Below, one piece after another: positions 39,293-51,551 of a DNA stretch of 64,000 bases. Both the position numbers and the translations under genes were made by a program. The notes under the pieces are model-generated. The model worked only from the letters and a program-made list of their open reading frames with translations. It did no database searches and was not told where the DNA came from. The stretch is from Viscum album (Eukaryota; Streptophyta; Magnoliopsida; Santalales; Viscaceae), in the NCBI GenBank assembly GCA_963277665.1, contig OY728122.1:1980228883-1980292882 (forward strand), read 5' to 3'. The stretch's first letter is position 1; each line of letters opens with the position of its first letter.

Positions 39293-40677
39293 CCGGAGGA
39301 ATAACGATATATGTCCTCATATAATAACCGGAGGGACATCGATGTCTGCCCTCAAATCACGACGAGCCTCCGACCCCAACCTGACCACCTCAAAGCTGTC
39401 TCCCGAAGGCTCCTCACCTTCCACGTAGATTCCTACAACAAGCACCCCAAACCAAAATACCTAACCGCAACTACCGGGGGCCTCTACCCAGCGAGTGGTC
39501 GTACCACCTCATCTCATAGTCTATCTGTGTGCACACTACTCAAAAGTACCCAGTGAGCAGTAATCACCTCAGTATGTTCCAAGACACAACAATTCTGACA
39601 CCTCGTGTCCCTATGAACCTGTCGCTCAAGTCTGATGGCCTCTCCATCCAAGGAACCCAAGCCAAGCCCAACCTGACAGTCCGGCTGCCTCAACCGACGT
39701 CTATGACGCCCAATCCCGTGGTAGAAACCACCCAAAGTAACTCGAGCCAAAGCCCCAACCTGTGATCCTCATCACTAAACAAATATCCAGGCCACACCCA
39801 ACACAAAGAGAAGTTCAACAGAAATAATATCACACATTGCGTAACTATTCTCAATCATTACTTGAAATAGGAAATTACTAAACAATTAATTGCATTAACT
39901 TACAGGAAACCATACCAATACCTAAGGTCTTAAATGCCCTAAACAATTACTAGCATGATATAATGAATCAAACTATACATTTTAATCTAATAGAAACCAA
40001 TGAATTCTAAAATCAGCAGTTTAAATATTGGTCCAAATCATCCACATTTCGACACCCCCGACCAAATTGCCCCAAACGAGCCCTGACCTCTCACCCGGCC
40101 TTTCTATCGCACTGAAAGGGTCAAGGAACACCCAGATACATCACACAATACAGATAATTAATAAAAACCAAGTAAACAGGGTTTTACTCAACACCTGACG
40201 TCACGCCCGGAGGTCTCAACCCTAATTCGTATATGAAAACACGAAATATGGTATGTACCACCCACCTCATACTCATACGATGACACTCCTTTGATTTCAG
40301 CCTCTGAATTAGACTGAATTGTGGTAGATCTGCGTTTTTGTCAAATCTGGAAATTCCACTCAGATAGAATCTACAGAGGAATATGTGAGGGATCAAAGAC
40401 GAAGAAGGGTGCGCGGGGTTAGAATTTCCGATGCGGTCTCGCTGCCACCGATAGATTGAAGAAAGAAGGTCGTACGGAGATTCTGGGAGGGTTTGAGTGT
40501 TTGGGGTTTTTCGAACGAACAGTTCATCAAAAGGGGAAGAAGAAGGGACTTCTGGGAATGAGGCATGATGGCGTCTGGATCGCTCAAATAAAAATAAAAG
40601 TACACGACATGTATTTCCAAAGTACACACCGTGTAGATGTGTTTCTATACTCCTACTTAAGCAGAGTCTATCACACC

Positions 40678-40682
40678 GGTTG
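40678..40682. other. Target-site duplication of element B, left copy (ggttg)
   Basis: GGTTG precedes the B LTR start TGTAATGACCC. The same pentamer follows the B right end at 54451-54455. The uninterrupted homologous site near 35233 has GGTTG once. Confidence 0.8.
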
Positions 40683-40839
40683 TGTAATGACCCAAAGATT
40701 CATTAATGGAAAATCCCTCTTGATCTAATTAAATGTATCTTTATGTAAAATGTTTATAAAAAATGTCAACTTATTTGGTTTTATGTTATGAATTTTGACC
40801 ATTTCTAATATAGCTGTTGAACAATGATCACATGATTTG

Positions 40840-40849
40840 TATAAATATA
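40840..40849 (+). promoter_or_regulatory. TATA-like box upstream of the LTR-internal frame (5' LTR B)
   Basis: TATAAATATA lies 41 bases before the ATG of the frame at 40890. It is conserved at 48544 in the other LTR. It is separate from the main LTR TATA box at 42001. Confidence 0.4.
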
Positions 40850-40889
40850 GGGCTTTAACAGATCCAAATTTAGTCAGACAAAAGAAGCG

Positions 40890-41159
40890 ATGGACTTGTC
40901 CAGTATAATTGCTCCGTACGAAGGCCATTTGTCAGAGCTTGGAAAAGAGGTGGAATCTTTGGGCTTATCTCTTCACCATGCCCATGCTGAGCTTCATCAT
41001 GCCAAGATCGAACAGGACTGTCTATGGGAAAAGTGGAAGTTGATAGAAATTACCACTCAAGCGATGTTATCCGAGCCACCCCAAGAGTCTGTCACCATCA
41101 CACACCTTACCCTTAGGTCTTATGCGGCTATTTTAAGGGGTTATGTAAAAAATCTCTAG
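40890..41159 (+). CDS. Small open frame in U3 of LTR B, possible coiled coil, function unknown
   Basis: 89 residues from a true ATG to TAG, preceded by TATAAATATA. A counterpart at 48594-48863 is also open with the same start and stop positions. Shared stretches include HLSELEKEV-like sequence near residue 13 and EKWKLIEITT near residue 47. The first two thirds (residues 10-55) show heptad-like spacing of Leu/Val/Ala, suggesting a helical coiled coil. About 71 percent of residues agree between the copies while the DNA agrees better, so changes since insertion were mostly amino acid-changing and give no evidence of selection here. I recognise no family. It could be a captured host gene fragment, an accessory gene of this LTR family, or chance. 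Confidence 0.4.
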   Translation: MDLSSIIAPYEGHLSELGKEVESLGLSLHHAHAELHHAKIEQDCLWEKWKLIEITTQAMLSEPPQESVTITHLTLRSYAAILRGYVKNL

Positions 41160-42000
41160 TACTATGTTCATGTACATTAATTTTTTGCATATAATAATGT
41201 ATACACTTTCTTGTCATTATTGATACATTGTAAATAGTTTTTAAAGTACATATAGTCTTTTTAGTTATTATTTAATTAAGAATTCTATTATATTAAATTA
41301 AGGGATTTTTGAATTAAATAATATTTTAATAAATTATTATTATTATTAAATTAATTTTTATTATATATAAACGATCATATAATTTTATGAATGCAATTGT
41401 AATTTTTATTAAGGTTTGAAAGCCATTTATGTCAAAACCCGTGAATTTTTTATAAATGTCTGTTTTTATATTAAAAGTGAAAATTAACATATTAAGAAAA
41501 TTATTTAGATAAAATAAATTTTATTTTTGGAATCAGGACATCAAAATTATCCAGCGGTGAATTTTTCATAATTTTCTGAGACAGTCAAATGTTTGGGAAA
41601 AAATTAAATACCGTTTAAATATATAATGTGTTTTATGAGATCATAATGACCCAATAGTGTTGTAATAAAATAATATAATCTTTATGTTCGGAAAATATAT
41701 GTTTTAACATTAAAATAATGTGATTTTGGTTTTGTTTGAATTACTTTTTAAAGCATTAATGGACCCCTCAAGACTTATTAAACACCATGCCTTTTTAAAT
41801 TAATTTCCATGGGAGTGTGACTCACCTCCACATAAGCAACCCTATTATTTTAAGAAGTTCAGACTTTGGACTTATAAAATATTATTGTCATATTCCATTT
41901 GAAAATTAACATGGGAAAAAACCATGGGATGGTTTTTGTTTGGATTAATTTAATATAAGGGGTCCTAAACCTAAATAATAAAGAATTCGCTCACCTTTCC

Positions 42001-42008
42001 TATATAAA
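42001..42008 (+). promoter_or_regulatory. TATA box of 5' LTR B
   Basis: TATATAAA followed by CCCACCCAATCTCCCACTTC, then the leader. Identical in the middle LTR at 49711. The position, about 1320 bases into the LTR, suits the U3/R border. Confidence 0.6.
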
Positions 42009-43331
42009 CCCACCCAATCTCCCACTTCCTCCTCACTCAGAGCATTTGGAGTTCATCCAACCTCTTCCCTACTCTCTCTATAATCCTCCCAAGGTGCACC
42101 AAGCTCCCAAGAATCCTCTCACAAGCCTCTCTCTAGCCTTTGGAAGCACACTTCCAAGTAAGGGTTTTTCTTCCTTTCTCATTTTTGTCCAATTTTCTTT
42201 ATGTTGTTATGCCCTTTTAATTTCAATTATAAATTCTGGGGTATGTTTTCTCACCTCCTTCATACTTCCCTCTTATTTTTTTAATGATGGGATACCCCTT
42301 TCTCTCTCATTAAATTCCTCTCATGTACACCCATTACTATGCCAAAATTCCGAAAGGAACTTCTCTCTCCTCTTTTACATTCAAGGAATAATTTTGTATC
42401 ATGAATCTAAATTCCAATACAATTGTTTGGAAATTTATCTATATGAACCCCATACTCTAAATTTCATGTAAATATAATGAGACACCCCTTTCTCTCTCAT
42501 CAACCATTTTTATGAATTCTTATGTCACGTCGTTACGCTGCCGAAATTGCACCGATTTTCTAAGCCAATTCCCTTGTGTGGTGAATACCATGCCCATTTC
42601 TCCATCAAGGGTATTCAACTTTATGCACATTTAATTATTGATTATAATGTTTCATGTGTTAATTAAACATTCCTTTATCGTGAAATAAATGATTATGTTT
42701 TATGAATCAATGTTTTATGATCCATGTGGCACACTTATGCATGAAATGAAATGTTTAAGAAGGGTGCACCCTTATAGCGCTCCAATGCATTGGGTAAAGT
42801 ATAGTATCATGATACATAATGTGTAATGAGTGTTGACTCATGCTAATTCAAGTGCAAAGAGGGTTTACTCGTGCTTCATGTGAAATGATAATTTACACAT
42901 GCTCCATGTGCAATGATGCTTGGCTCATGCTAATTCCATGTTAAGTATTGTTGCCACATTTCCATGTTATGATTATCATGATTTATCATGCATTTATGTT
43001 GATGTTTCTCTTATTATCTATTGATATGCCTATTTTGTAGCATTTATTGTAATCCTCATTTTATTCCATGTGTATTCCCTTACTGGGCTTTATAGCTCAC
43101 CCTTTTCATATGCATGTCCTTGGTTATCCCATGTAATGCTATGTACTATGGAATATAGTGGTCATGTAAAGGATGTTTTCAATAATGATGTCATATTTCA
43201 TGTCTCAAGTTTTTATGTAATCATCATAATCCCCAAAGACACTAAACCTCTCAATCTTCTTTTTTGTATCAAGTGATGTTTTATGTAATAAATCATGTTT
43301 AATTTGTAATAAAAAGCAGGGTTGCCATTGT

Positions 43332-43343
43332 TGGTATTAGAGG
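43332..43343 (+). other. Primer-binding site, tRNA-iMet type (element B)
   Basis: TGGTATTAGAGG lies just after the LTR end GGGTTGCCA. It differs from TGGTATCAGAGC at C-to-T and at the last base. The same sequence is present in the duplicated copy at 51042-51053. Confidence 0.75.
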
Positions 43344-43840
43344 ATATGTTTAGTTATTTTTGGGATTAGGATTAGAAAACCCTAGTAAAGCCTTAAAGAC
43401 AAGGCTAAGTATAATAAAAACATCCCTAATTTTTTGTGAGTATTGAGTAAGTAGTTTACCAAACAAATAAATCCCTATCTGGATACGAGCAGGTAGAGGC
43501 GGCTCTGGCACAGATGTATCCTAGGGGTAAAACCCAAAAACACCGCTTTGAGCTAGACTCAAACGGGAACTGGTGCACGACAACGAGCCTTTATGCACTC
43601 TAGGTTAAGACACTCCCAAGGGATATGTTTTGATAAATTCACAATCTTAGTATGAACCCTTATTAAGGGAATTAAAAAAATGCTCCTAAGAATACATGTT
43701 AGAAAGTAGATCATGAAAATACTAGATTGAAGCCTATAGACTCATGAGTTAAGTAAATAAAAAATTATTTATAAGTCATAAACTTTTGTATTTGGATTAC
43801 CCTTTACATGTTACCCATAAATTTCCCTTTATTCCAGCTA
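43344..43840 (+). other. Element B untranslated leader
   Basis: About 500 bases between the primer-binding site and the gag ATG with no coding signal. It includes a GC-richer stretch, GGATACGAGCAGGTAGAGG to CTGGTGCACGACAACGAG (about 43481-43588). The second copy is 51054-51551. Confidence 0.55.
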
Positions 43841-44830
43841 ATGGCTGGTAATAGGAGAACTCTGGCTAACAACCGTTGTGAAGATCAGTGTGATGACTAT
43901 GCTAATGAGATGCCCAATCCAATGGGAGCGGGAATCGTGAACTTTGTCACGCTTCTCTCTCAGCTAACTCAAGTTTTGAATAGAAACATGGGTAAAGAGG
44001 AAAGTTCAACCCCCCCCCCCTAAGAAAGAACAAGTCGCTATCAAGAGCTTCATGAGACAAAGACATCCTACTTTTAGTGGATCATCTGATTCCACGATCA
44101 CTGAACAATGGATCAACTCCATTGAAAAGATCTTCTCCATCCTTCAATGTTATGAACAAGAGAAAGTTTCTGTTAGTGGTTTATCGTATGGAGGGTGAAG
44201 CTGATCAATGGTGGATGTTGATCAAAAATGTGTATCCTGAGGAGGAGATCGAGGCTTTGGAATGGAAGGATTTCCAGAAGATGTTTTTTGATAAATATTT
44301 TCCACGCACCCTCCAGCTTAAGATGGAAGGGACTTCCTTTCCCTCAAGCAAAAATATAAGGAATATGTTGTAGCATATAAGGAAAACATCACAAGGTTTG
44401 CACGATACACTTCCAGATTTTTCGTTACCCCAGAATGCAAAGTTGATCACTTATTTAGTGGGCTGAAGCCTAGCCTATGGAAAGAATTTGCAATCCGTGA
44501 CTTCAAAAACTATGAGGAAATTGTCTGATGTGCCCTCAAGGTCAAAATGGAGATCGGAGAATCACAGGGGTATCATGGGGATAAGAAGTGTAAGGTGGAC
44601 TTCAATGCTGGTGGTTCGATGGATAAATCCAACAGTTCTAAGAAGATCCAGCATCCCACATGCCAAAAGTGCGGAAAGAAGCACCCTAGAAATTGCCTTA
44701 AGGGGACGAGGAAATGCTTTAGGTGTGGAACAGAAGGGAACCTAGCTGTTAACTGTTAGCAAGAATGACCCGCGACTGTGACAGAGGAGAGGAACGCTCC
44801 ATTCAAAACTCAACGCGTTATTCAATGCTA
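43841..44830 (+). pseudogene. Element B gag (first copy)
   Basis: Starts MAGNRRTLANNRCEDQCDDY. The frame runs into a run of 11 C at 44010-44020 and stops at TAA; with ten C the reading would continue into KKEQVAIKSFMRQRHPTFSG. Further shifts follow. The capsid part shows QWINSIEKIFSIL (44106), EGEADQWWMLIKNVYPEEE and DFQKMFFDKYFPRTLQLKM (44190-44320), then VDHLFSGLKPSLWKEF (44440). Nucleocapsid at 44640-44758: CQKCGKKHPRNC and CFRCGTEGNLAVNC, where the zinc-binding His of the second box is Asn. A TAG and a TAA follow at 44757 and 44838. Standard gypsy Gag content and length, inactivated by at least three frameshifts. The second copy at 51552 shares these lesions. Confidence 0.85.
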
Positions 44831-44939
44831 CAAATGTAAATAACTGGGGAATTTCCAAATCAGTTCCCTAATCCAAGGGTTTTCAGAGGCAACCAACAAA
44901 CTCCAAGGCAACAAGGAAGAGCTTTTGCCATCACTTATT

Positions 44940-47900
44940 CCGAAGTGAACCCCGAAAATGAAGTGGTGACTGGTACGCTAGTTATTCATTCAAGAATAGG
45001 GAAATTACTTTTTGATTCAGGTTCTATGCATTATTTTATATCTCTAATGTTTAGTAGAACAATCCCAACACCACCACAAATCATGGAAGTGATGATGTCA
45101 GCGAGTACAGAAAATGGGGATATCATTGCATCCCATGAATATAAGTCCTCCCCTGTTATAATCAGTGGATTGAATTTCCTGGTGAACCTCGTCATACTCC
45201 CTTTGGTATAATTTGATGCAATTATTGGCATGGATTGGATTTCCTTATATAGAGCCAACATAAATTGTCGGGAGAGGGAAATCACACTCCTTATGGAGAA
45301 TCAAACCCCGATTCTTTACAAGTGTAAAGAGGAAGATGAATATCCTTTAGATCCATCATCTCAAGCATGGATATTACTGCCCTATGAGCACACATATATG
45401 GCTCAGATGATTGAGTCCCCGGAAGAAACCATCCTTGAAGAAATGCATATTGTGAGGGAATTCACAGAAGTGTTTCCCGAGGAACTTCCTGGTCTTCCTC
45501 CTAGAAGAGATGTTGAATTCTCAATTGAACTTATACCCGAGGATTTACCAATATCCAAGACTCCATATAGAATGGCTATTGTAGAGCTTGAAGAGCTGAA
45601 GAAAACAACTACAATAGAATCTTGATAAAGGGTTTATACGCCCAAGTTGTTCACCATGGGGTGAACCAGTCCTCATTTTCAAGAAGAAGGATGGGTCAAT
45701 GCAGCTTTGCATCGATTATCGTGAACATAACAAAATCATGATAAATAACAAGTGTCCTCTTCCACGGATCGATGACTTGTTCGATCAGCTTCATGGAGCA
45801 CAATACTTCTCCAAGGTGGACTTGCGGTCGGGATATTATCAAGTAAGGGTGAAGAAGGAAGATATCACCAATATTGCTTTTCGCACAAGATACGAGCACT
45901 ATGAATTCATAGTAATGCTTTTAGGACTCACTAATGCTCCAACAGTCTTCATGGACATAATTAATAGAGTCTTTAGAGATTACATATACAAATTTGTGGT
46001 AGTCTTTATATATGATATTTTAATATACTCCAAAACCAAGGAGGATCATGAGGAGCATTTAAGAACTATAATAGAGACTTTGTGCAAGGAGAAGCTCTAG
46101 GAAAAGTATAGAAAGTGTGAGTTATGGTTGAATGAGGTCTCATTCTTGGGCCATATCATCACAAGCAATGGGATATATGTGGATCCCTCTAAAATAGATG
46201 CAATTGAGGGATGGCCGAGGCCAACATCGGTAACCGATATCCGTAGCTTCTTGAGGTTAGCTGGATATTATCGACGATTTTTGAGGAATTTATCACTATT
46301 TTCCAACCCTCTTACGAAGCTTTCTTGAAAGGAAGTAAAGTTTTCTTGGAGTGATGAATGCGAAGAAAGCTTCAAGAAGTTGAAAAGGAGGCTTATCACT
46401 GCACTCGTGCTCACATTACCCCCAAGTGAGGAACTTTTTATGGTATTTAGTGATGCTTCAAAGAAGGGATTAGGCTGTGTACTGATGTAGAATGATAAAG
46501 TGATATCCTATTCCTCAAGGCAGTTGAAAATACATGAGAGAAACTATCCAACGCATGACCTAGAGTTGGGAGTGGTGATCTTTGCCTTGAAAATCTGGTG
46601 GCATTATCTATATGGGGAGAAATGTGAGATATATACTAACCACAAGAGTCTTAAATATATATTCACATAGAAGGAGATTAATATGAACTAGAGAATATGG
46701 ATAAAGCTCATCAAGGATTATGACTGTTCAACACATTAACACCCTGGGAAAGCAAACAAGGTGGCATATGCCCTAAGTAGAAAGGACCCAGTGATTCTAT
46801 CAATGATGAGAATTGAGAAGGATCCAATCTTCTTAGACTTGATGAAGATGGAAATGGGAATCATAATGAAGGGAAAATCATCAATCCTTTCACAAATGAC
46901 TGATCAACCATCTCTTTTGGAAAGGTTAAAGGATTCTCAAAAGGATGATGTGGGAATTCAGGAAAAGGTGGAAGCTATCGAAAAAGGGAAATCCTCAGAT
47001 TTTAATGTTAATGAAGAAGGAATTGTGCAGTTTGGGAAAAGACTATGTGTTCCATCAAGTCTAGAGATGAAAAAGTTACTTTTTGATGATTCAAACAGTT
47101 CAAATTTCTCTATTCACCCAGGGAGAACAAAGATGTATCGAGATCTCCGAGAAAACTTTTGGTGGGATAATATGAAGAAGGAGACCGCAAAATAAACATC
47201 AAAGTGCCTGGTGTGTTAGAAAGTGAAGGCAGATATGCAGAAGTCTAAGGGGATGATGTAACCATTGCCCATACCAGAATGGAAATGGGATAACATCACC
47301 ATGGACTTTGTCACCAGACTTACAAGGACATCCAAAGGCAAAAATTCAATCTGGGTTGTTGTGGATCGTCTTACAAAGACTGCACACTTCATTGATATTC
47401 AGGAGGATTTCTCTTTGGATCAACTGGAACAGATATATATCAGGGAAGTGGTAAGGTTTCATGGAGAACCACTATCTATTGTGTCTGAACGAGATCCAAG
47501 ATTCACCTCTATGTTTTGGAAGAGTCTTCAACATGCTCTGAATACTGAACTGAACTTCAGTATGACCTATCATCCTCAAACTGATGGCTATTCCGAGCGG
47601 ACTATCCAAACACATGAGGACATGTTGAGAGCATGATCAATGGAATTTAAAGGAGGATGGGATCAACATTTTCCTCTGGTTGAGTTCTCTTATAATAACA
47701 GTTTCCAGTCAAGCATCCAAATGGCACCATATGAAGCCCTTTAAGGGAAAAGGTGAAGAACACTGGCATGTTGGGATGAGGTCGGTGAACGTAAGCTGTT
47801 TGGACCAGAAATGGCTGAGGAAATGGTGGAGAAGGTGAATACCATTCAACAGAATATCAAGACAGTCCAAAGTCAACAGAAGAGTTAGGTAGATAACCAT

Positions 47901-48350
47901 CGATGATACCTTGAGTTTAAAGTTGGAGACATGGTTTTTCTACGCATATCTCCGTGGAATAAGGTCATGAGGTTTCAAAATAAAGGGAAGTTAAGTCCAA
48001 GGTACATCGGCCCCTTCGATATTCTTGATCGTGTCAGGGTTGGGGCCTATCTACTAGCACTTCCACCTACCATGGCCAAAGTACATGATGTCTTTCTTGT
48101 ATCCCTCTTAAGGAAGTACATACCGGACCCTTCACATGTACTCTCTTCTGAGGTGGTAAAATTGGAAGATGATGTTTCTTATGAGGTTCAACCATTGACG
48201 ATCTTAGATCATAGAGAATAATTTGTACGAAATAAGACAATGCCCCTCGTCAAGGTGTTGTGGAGAAACCACATGTTTGAAGAAGTGACTTGGGAATCGG
48301 AGGACGTGATGACGGTGAGTTACCCACATCTGTTTTAGTGTGGGAAAAGG
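44940..48350 (+). pseudogene. Element B pol: protease, RT, RNase H, integrase, chromodomain tail
   Basis: Protease: VVTGTLVIHSRIGKLLFDSG at 44963, with the DSG active site kept. RT: FTEVFPEELPGLPPRRDVEF (45460), [12 protein letters not shown] (45701), [20 protein letters not shown] (45773), and at 46000 [12 protein letters not shown], where the first of the two catalytic Asp is Tyr. RNase H: VFSDASKKGLGCVL (46443) and [12 protein letters not shown] (46632). Integrase: MDFVTRL (47303), VVVDRLTKTAHF, SERDPRFTSMFWKSL (Glu in place of the usual Asp) and YHPQTDGYSERTIQT (47571), then KLSPRYIGPFDILDRV (47992). A chromodomain-like tail, VKVLWRNHMFEEVTWESEDV, ends near 48310. Tekay/Del-type order and tail. 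Roughly a dozen in-frame stops, several at former Gln codons (TAG), so it cannot be active. Confidence 0.9.
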
Positions 48351-48372
48351 AAAATTTCAAGGGCGAAATTTA

Positions 48373-48386
48373 TTAAGGGGGAATAT
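48373..48386 (+). other. Polypurine tract of element B
   Basis: TTAAGGGGGAATAT stands directly before the LTR start TGTAACGAACTAAAG and follows the last pol codons. Expected plus-strand priming site. Confidence 0.7.
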
Positions 48387-48543
48387 TGTAACGAACTAAA
48401 GTTTCATTAATGGAAAATCCCTCTTGATCTAATTAAATGTATCTTAAAGTAAAATGTTTATATAAAATGTCAACTTCTTTGGTTTTATGTTAATAATTTT
48501 GACCATTTCTAATATAGTCGTTGAACAGTGATCACATGATTAG

Positions 48544-48553
48544 TATAAATATA
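48544..48553 (+). promoter_or_regulatory. TATA-like box upstream of the LTR-internal frame (middle LTR B)
   Basis: TATAAATATA, 41 bases before the ATG at 48594, as at 40840 in the 5' LTR. Confidence 0.4.
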
Positions 48554-48593
48554 GGTCTTTAACAAATCCAAATTTACTCAGACAAAAGAAGTG

Positions 48594-48863
48594 ATGGCCT
48601 CGTCCAGTAGAATTGCTACATACGAAGCCCATTTGTCGGAGCTCGAAAAAGAGGTGGCGTCTTTGGGCTTTGTTCTTGACCAAGCCCAAGCTGAGCTTCA
48701 TCATGTGAAGATAGAATGGGACTGTCTACAGGAAAAGTGGAAGTTGATAGAAATTACCACTCGAGTGATGTTATCTGAGCCACCCCTAGAGTCTGTCTCC
48801 ATCGGACACCATACCCTTAGGTCTTATGCGGATGTTTTAAGGGTTTATGTAACAAATCGCTAG
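48594..48863 (+). CDS. Small open frame in U3 of LTR B, second copy
   Basis: 89 residues from ATG at 48594 to TAG, starting MASSSRIATYEAHLSELEKE. Compared with 40890-41159, this copy has the cleaner heptad pattern (LSELEKEVASLGFVLDQAQA), the stronger case for a helical coiled coil. An in-frame GTG lies just before the ATG; I choose the ATG. The length and frame are the same as in the first copy with no insertions or deletions. No membrane segment or signal peptide. Function unknown. Confidence 0.42.
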   Translation: MASSSRIATYEAHLSELEKEVASLGFVLDQAQAELHHVKIEWDCLQEKWKLIEITTRVMLSEPPLESVSIGHHTLRSYADVLRVYVTNR

Positions 48864-51551
48864 TATAATGTTCATGTACATTATTTTTTTGTATATAATA
48901 ATGTATATACTTTCTTGTCATTATTGATTGATTGTCAATAGTTTTTAAAGTACAAATAGTGTTTTTAGTTATTATTTAATCAAGAAATATATTTTATTAA
49001 ATTAAGGAATTTTTGAATTAAATAATATTTTAATAAAATATTATTATAATTATTATTAAATTAATTTTTATTATATATAAATGATCATATAATTTTATGA
49101 ATGCAATTGTAATTTTTATTAAGGTTTGAAAGTCATTTATGTCAAAACCCATGAATTTTCGATAAATATCGGTTTTTATTTTAAAAGTGAAAATTAACAT
49201 ATTTAGATAATTATTTAGATAAAATAAATTTTATTTCTGGAATTAAGGCATCATAATTATCCAGTGGTGAATTTTTCATAATTTTCTGAGACAGTCAAAT
49301 TTTTGGGTAAAAATTAAATACCGTTTAAATATATAATGTGTTTTATCACATCATAATGACCAAAACGTGATGTAATAAAATACTATAATATTTATGTTCG
49401 GAAAATATTTTTTTTACCATTAAAATAATTTGATTTTGGGTTTGTTTGACTTATTTTCAAAGAATTAATGGACCCCTCAAGACTTATAAAACACCATGTC
49501 TTTTCAAATTAATTTCCATGGGAGTGTGACTCACCTCCACATAAGAAACCCAATTATTTTAAGAATTTCAAACTTTTTAATTATAAAATATTATTTTCCT
49601 CTTCCCATTTCTAAAAACCATGTGAAAAAACCATGTAATGGTTTGTGGTTTGGATTAATTTAATATAAGGGGTCCCAAACCTAAATAATAAAGAATTCCC
49701 TCAACTTTCCTATATAAACCCACCCAATCTCCCACTTCCTCCTCACTCAGAGCATTTGGAGTTCATCCAACCTCTTCCCTACTCTCTCTATAATCCTCCC
49801 AAGGTGCACCAAGCTCCCAAGAATCCTCTCACAAGCCTCTCTCTAGCCTTTGGAAGCACACTTCCAAGTAAGGGTTTTTCTTCCTTTCTCATTTTTGTCC
49901 AATTTTCTTTATGTTGTTATGCCCTTTTAATTTCAATTATAAATTCTGGGGTATGTTTTCTCACCTCCTTCATACTTCCCTCTTATTTTTTTAATGATGG
50001 GATACCCCTTTCTCTCTCATTAAATTCCTCTCATGTACACCCATTACTATGCCAAAATTCCGAAAGGAACTTCTCTCTCCTCTTTTACATTCAAGGAATA
50101 ATTTTGTATCATGAATCTAAATTCCAATACAATTGTTTGGAAATTTATCTATACGAACCCCATACTCTAAATTTCATGTAAATATAATGAGACACCCCTT
50201 TCTCTCTCATCAACCATTTTTATGAATTCTTATGTCACGTCGTTACGCTGCCGAAATTGCACCGATTTTCTAAGCCAATTCCCTTGTGTGGTGAATACCA
50301 TGCCCATTTCTCCATCAAGGGTATTCAACTTTATGCACATTTAATTATTGATTATAATGTTTCATGTGTTAATTAAACATTCCTTTATCGTGAAATAAAT
50401 GATTATGTTTTATGAATCAATGTTTTATGATCCATGTGGCACACTTATGCAAGAAATGAAATGTTTAAGAAGGGTGCACCCTTATAGCGCTCCAATGCAT
50501 TGGGTAAAGTATAGTATCATGATACATAATGTGTAATGAGTGTTGACTCATGCTAATTCAAGTGCAAAGAGGGTTTACTCGTGCTTCATGTGCAATGATA
50601 ATTTACACATGCTCCATGTGCAATGATGCTTGGCTCATGCTAATTCCATGTTAAGTATTGTTGCCACATTTCCATGTTATGATTATCATGATTTATCATG
50701 CATTTATGTTGATGTTTCTCTTATTATCTATTGATATGCCTATTTTGTAGCATTTATTGTAATCCTCATTTTATTCCATGTGTATTCCCTTACTGGGCTT
50801 TATAGCTCACCCTTTTCATATGCATGTCCTTGGTTATCCCATGTAATGCTAAGTACTATGGAATATAGTGGTCATGTAAAGGATGTTTTCAATAATGATG
50901 TCATATTTCATGTTTCAAGTTTTTATGTAATCATCATAAGCCCCAAAGACACTAAACCTCTCAATCTTCTTTTTTGTATCAAGTGATGTTTTATGTAATA
51001 AATCATGTTTAATTTGTAATAAAAAGCAGGGTTGCCATTGTTGGTATTAGAGGATATGTTTAGTTATTTTTGGGATTAGGATTAGAAAACCCTAGTAAAG
51101 CCTTAAAGACAAGGCTAAGTATAATAAAAACATACCTATTTTTTTGTGAGTATTGAGTAAGTAGTTTACCAAACAAATAAATCCCTATCTGGATACGAGC
51201 AGGTAGAGGTGGCTCTGGCACAGATGTATCCTAGGGGTAAAACCCAAAAACACCGCTTTGAGCTAGACTCAAACGGGAACTGGTGCACGACAACGAGCCT
51301 TTATGCACTCTTGGTTAAGACACTCCCAAGGGATATGTTTTGATAAATTCACAATCTTAGTATGAACCCTTATTAAGGGAATTAAAAAAAATGCTCCTAA
51401 GAATACATGTTAGAAAGTAGATCATGAAAATACTAGATTGAAGCCTATAGACTCATGAGTTAAGTAAATAAAAAATTATTTATAAGTCATAAACTTTTGT
51501 ATTTGGATTACCCTTTACATGTTACCCATAAATTTCCCTTTATTCCAGCTA

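Larger units (their letters stand above)
38394..40682 (-). repeat. 5' LTR of element C, inner part (split by element B)
   Basis: 2289 bases that align with 32946-35230 of the other LTR. The alignment breaks at CACACCGGTTG (40682) and resumes at 54456 after element B. The intact site in the other LTR reads CACATGGGTTGGACC near 35228, which shows the uninterrupted arrangement. Confidence 0.9.
40683..43327 (+). repeat. 5' LTR of element B
   Basis: From TGTAATGACCCAAAG to GGGTTGCCA, 2645 bases. The left 1.3 kb matches 48387-49710 at roughly nine bases in ten. The right half, from about 41995, is almost identical to 49705-51037 and more diverged from 53172-54448. It contains a 90-codon open frame near its start (40890-41159) and a TATA box at 42001. 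Confidence 0.88.
48387..51037 (+). repeat. Middle LTR of element B (chimeric)
   Basis: The left part, 48387 to about 49705, is the true 3' LTR, about 10 percent different from the 5' LTR. From about 49706 the sequence becomes almost identical to 42001-43327 and continues so past the LTR into gag. Its right half is therefore a recent copy of the 5' LTR, not the original 3' LTR end, which is displaced to 53172-54448. A primer-binding site copy follows at 51042. Confidence 0.85.

Noticed and set aside
42046..42471. Open frame of 141 codons found with identical length at 49756-50181, looking like a conserved gene
   Set aside because: It begins at TTG, not ATG, lies in the LTR leader just after the TATA box, and the two copies are alike only because the tract was recently duplicated. 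The older copy in the displaced LTR is not independently conserved.
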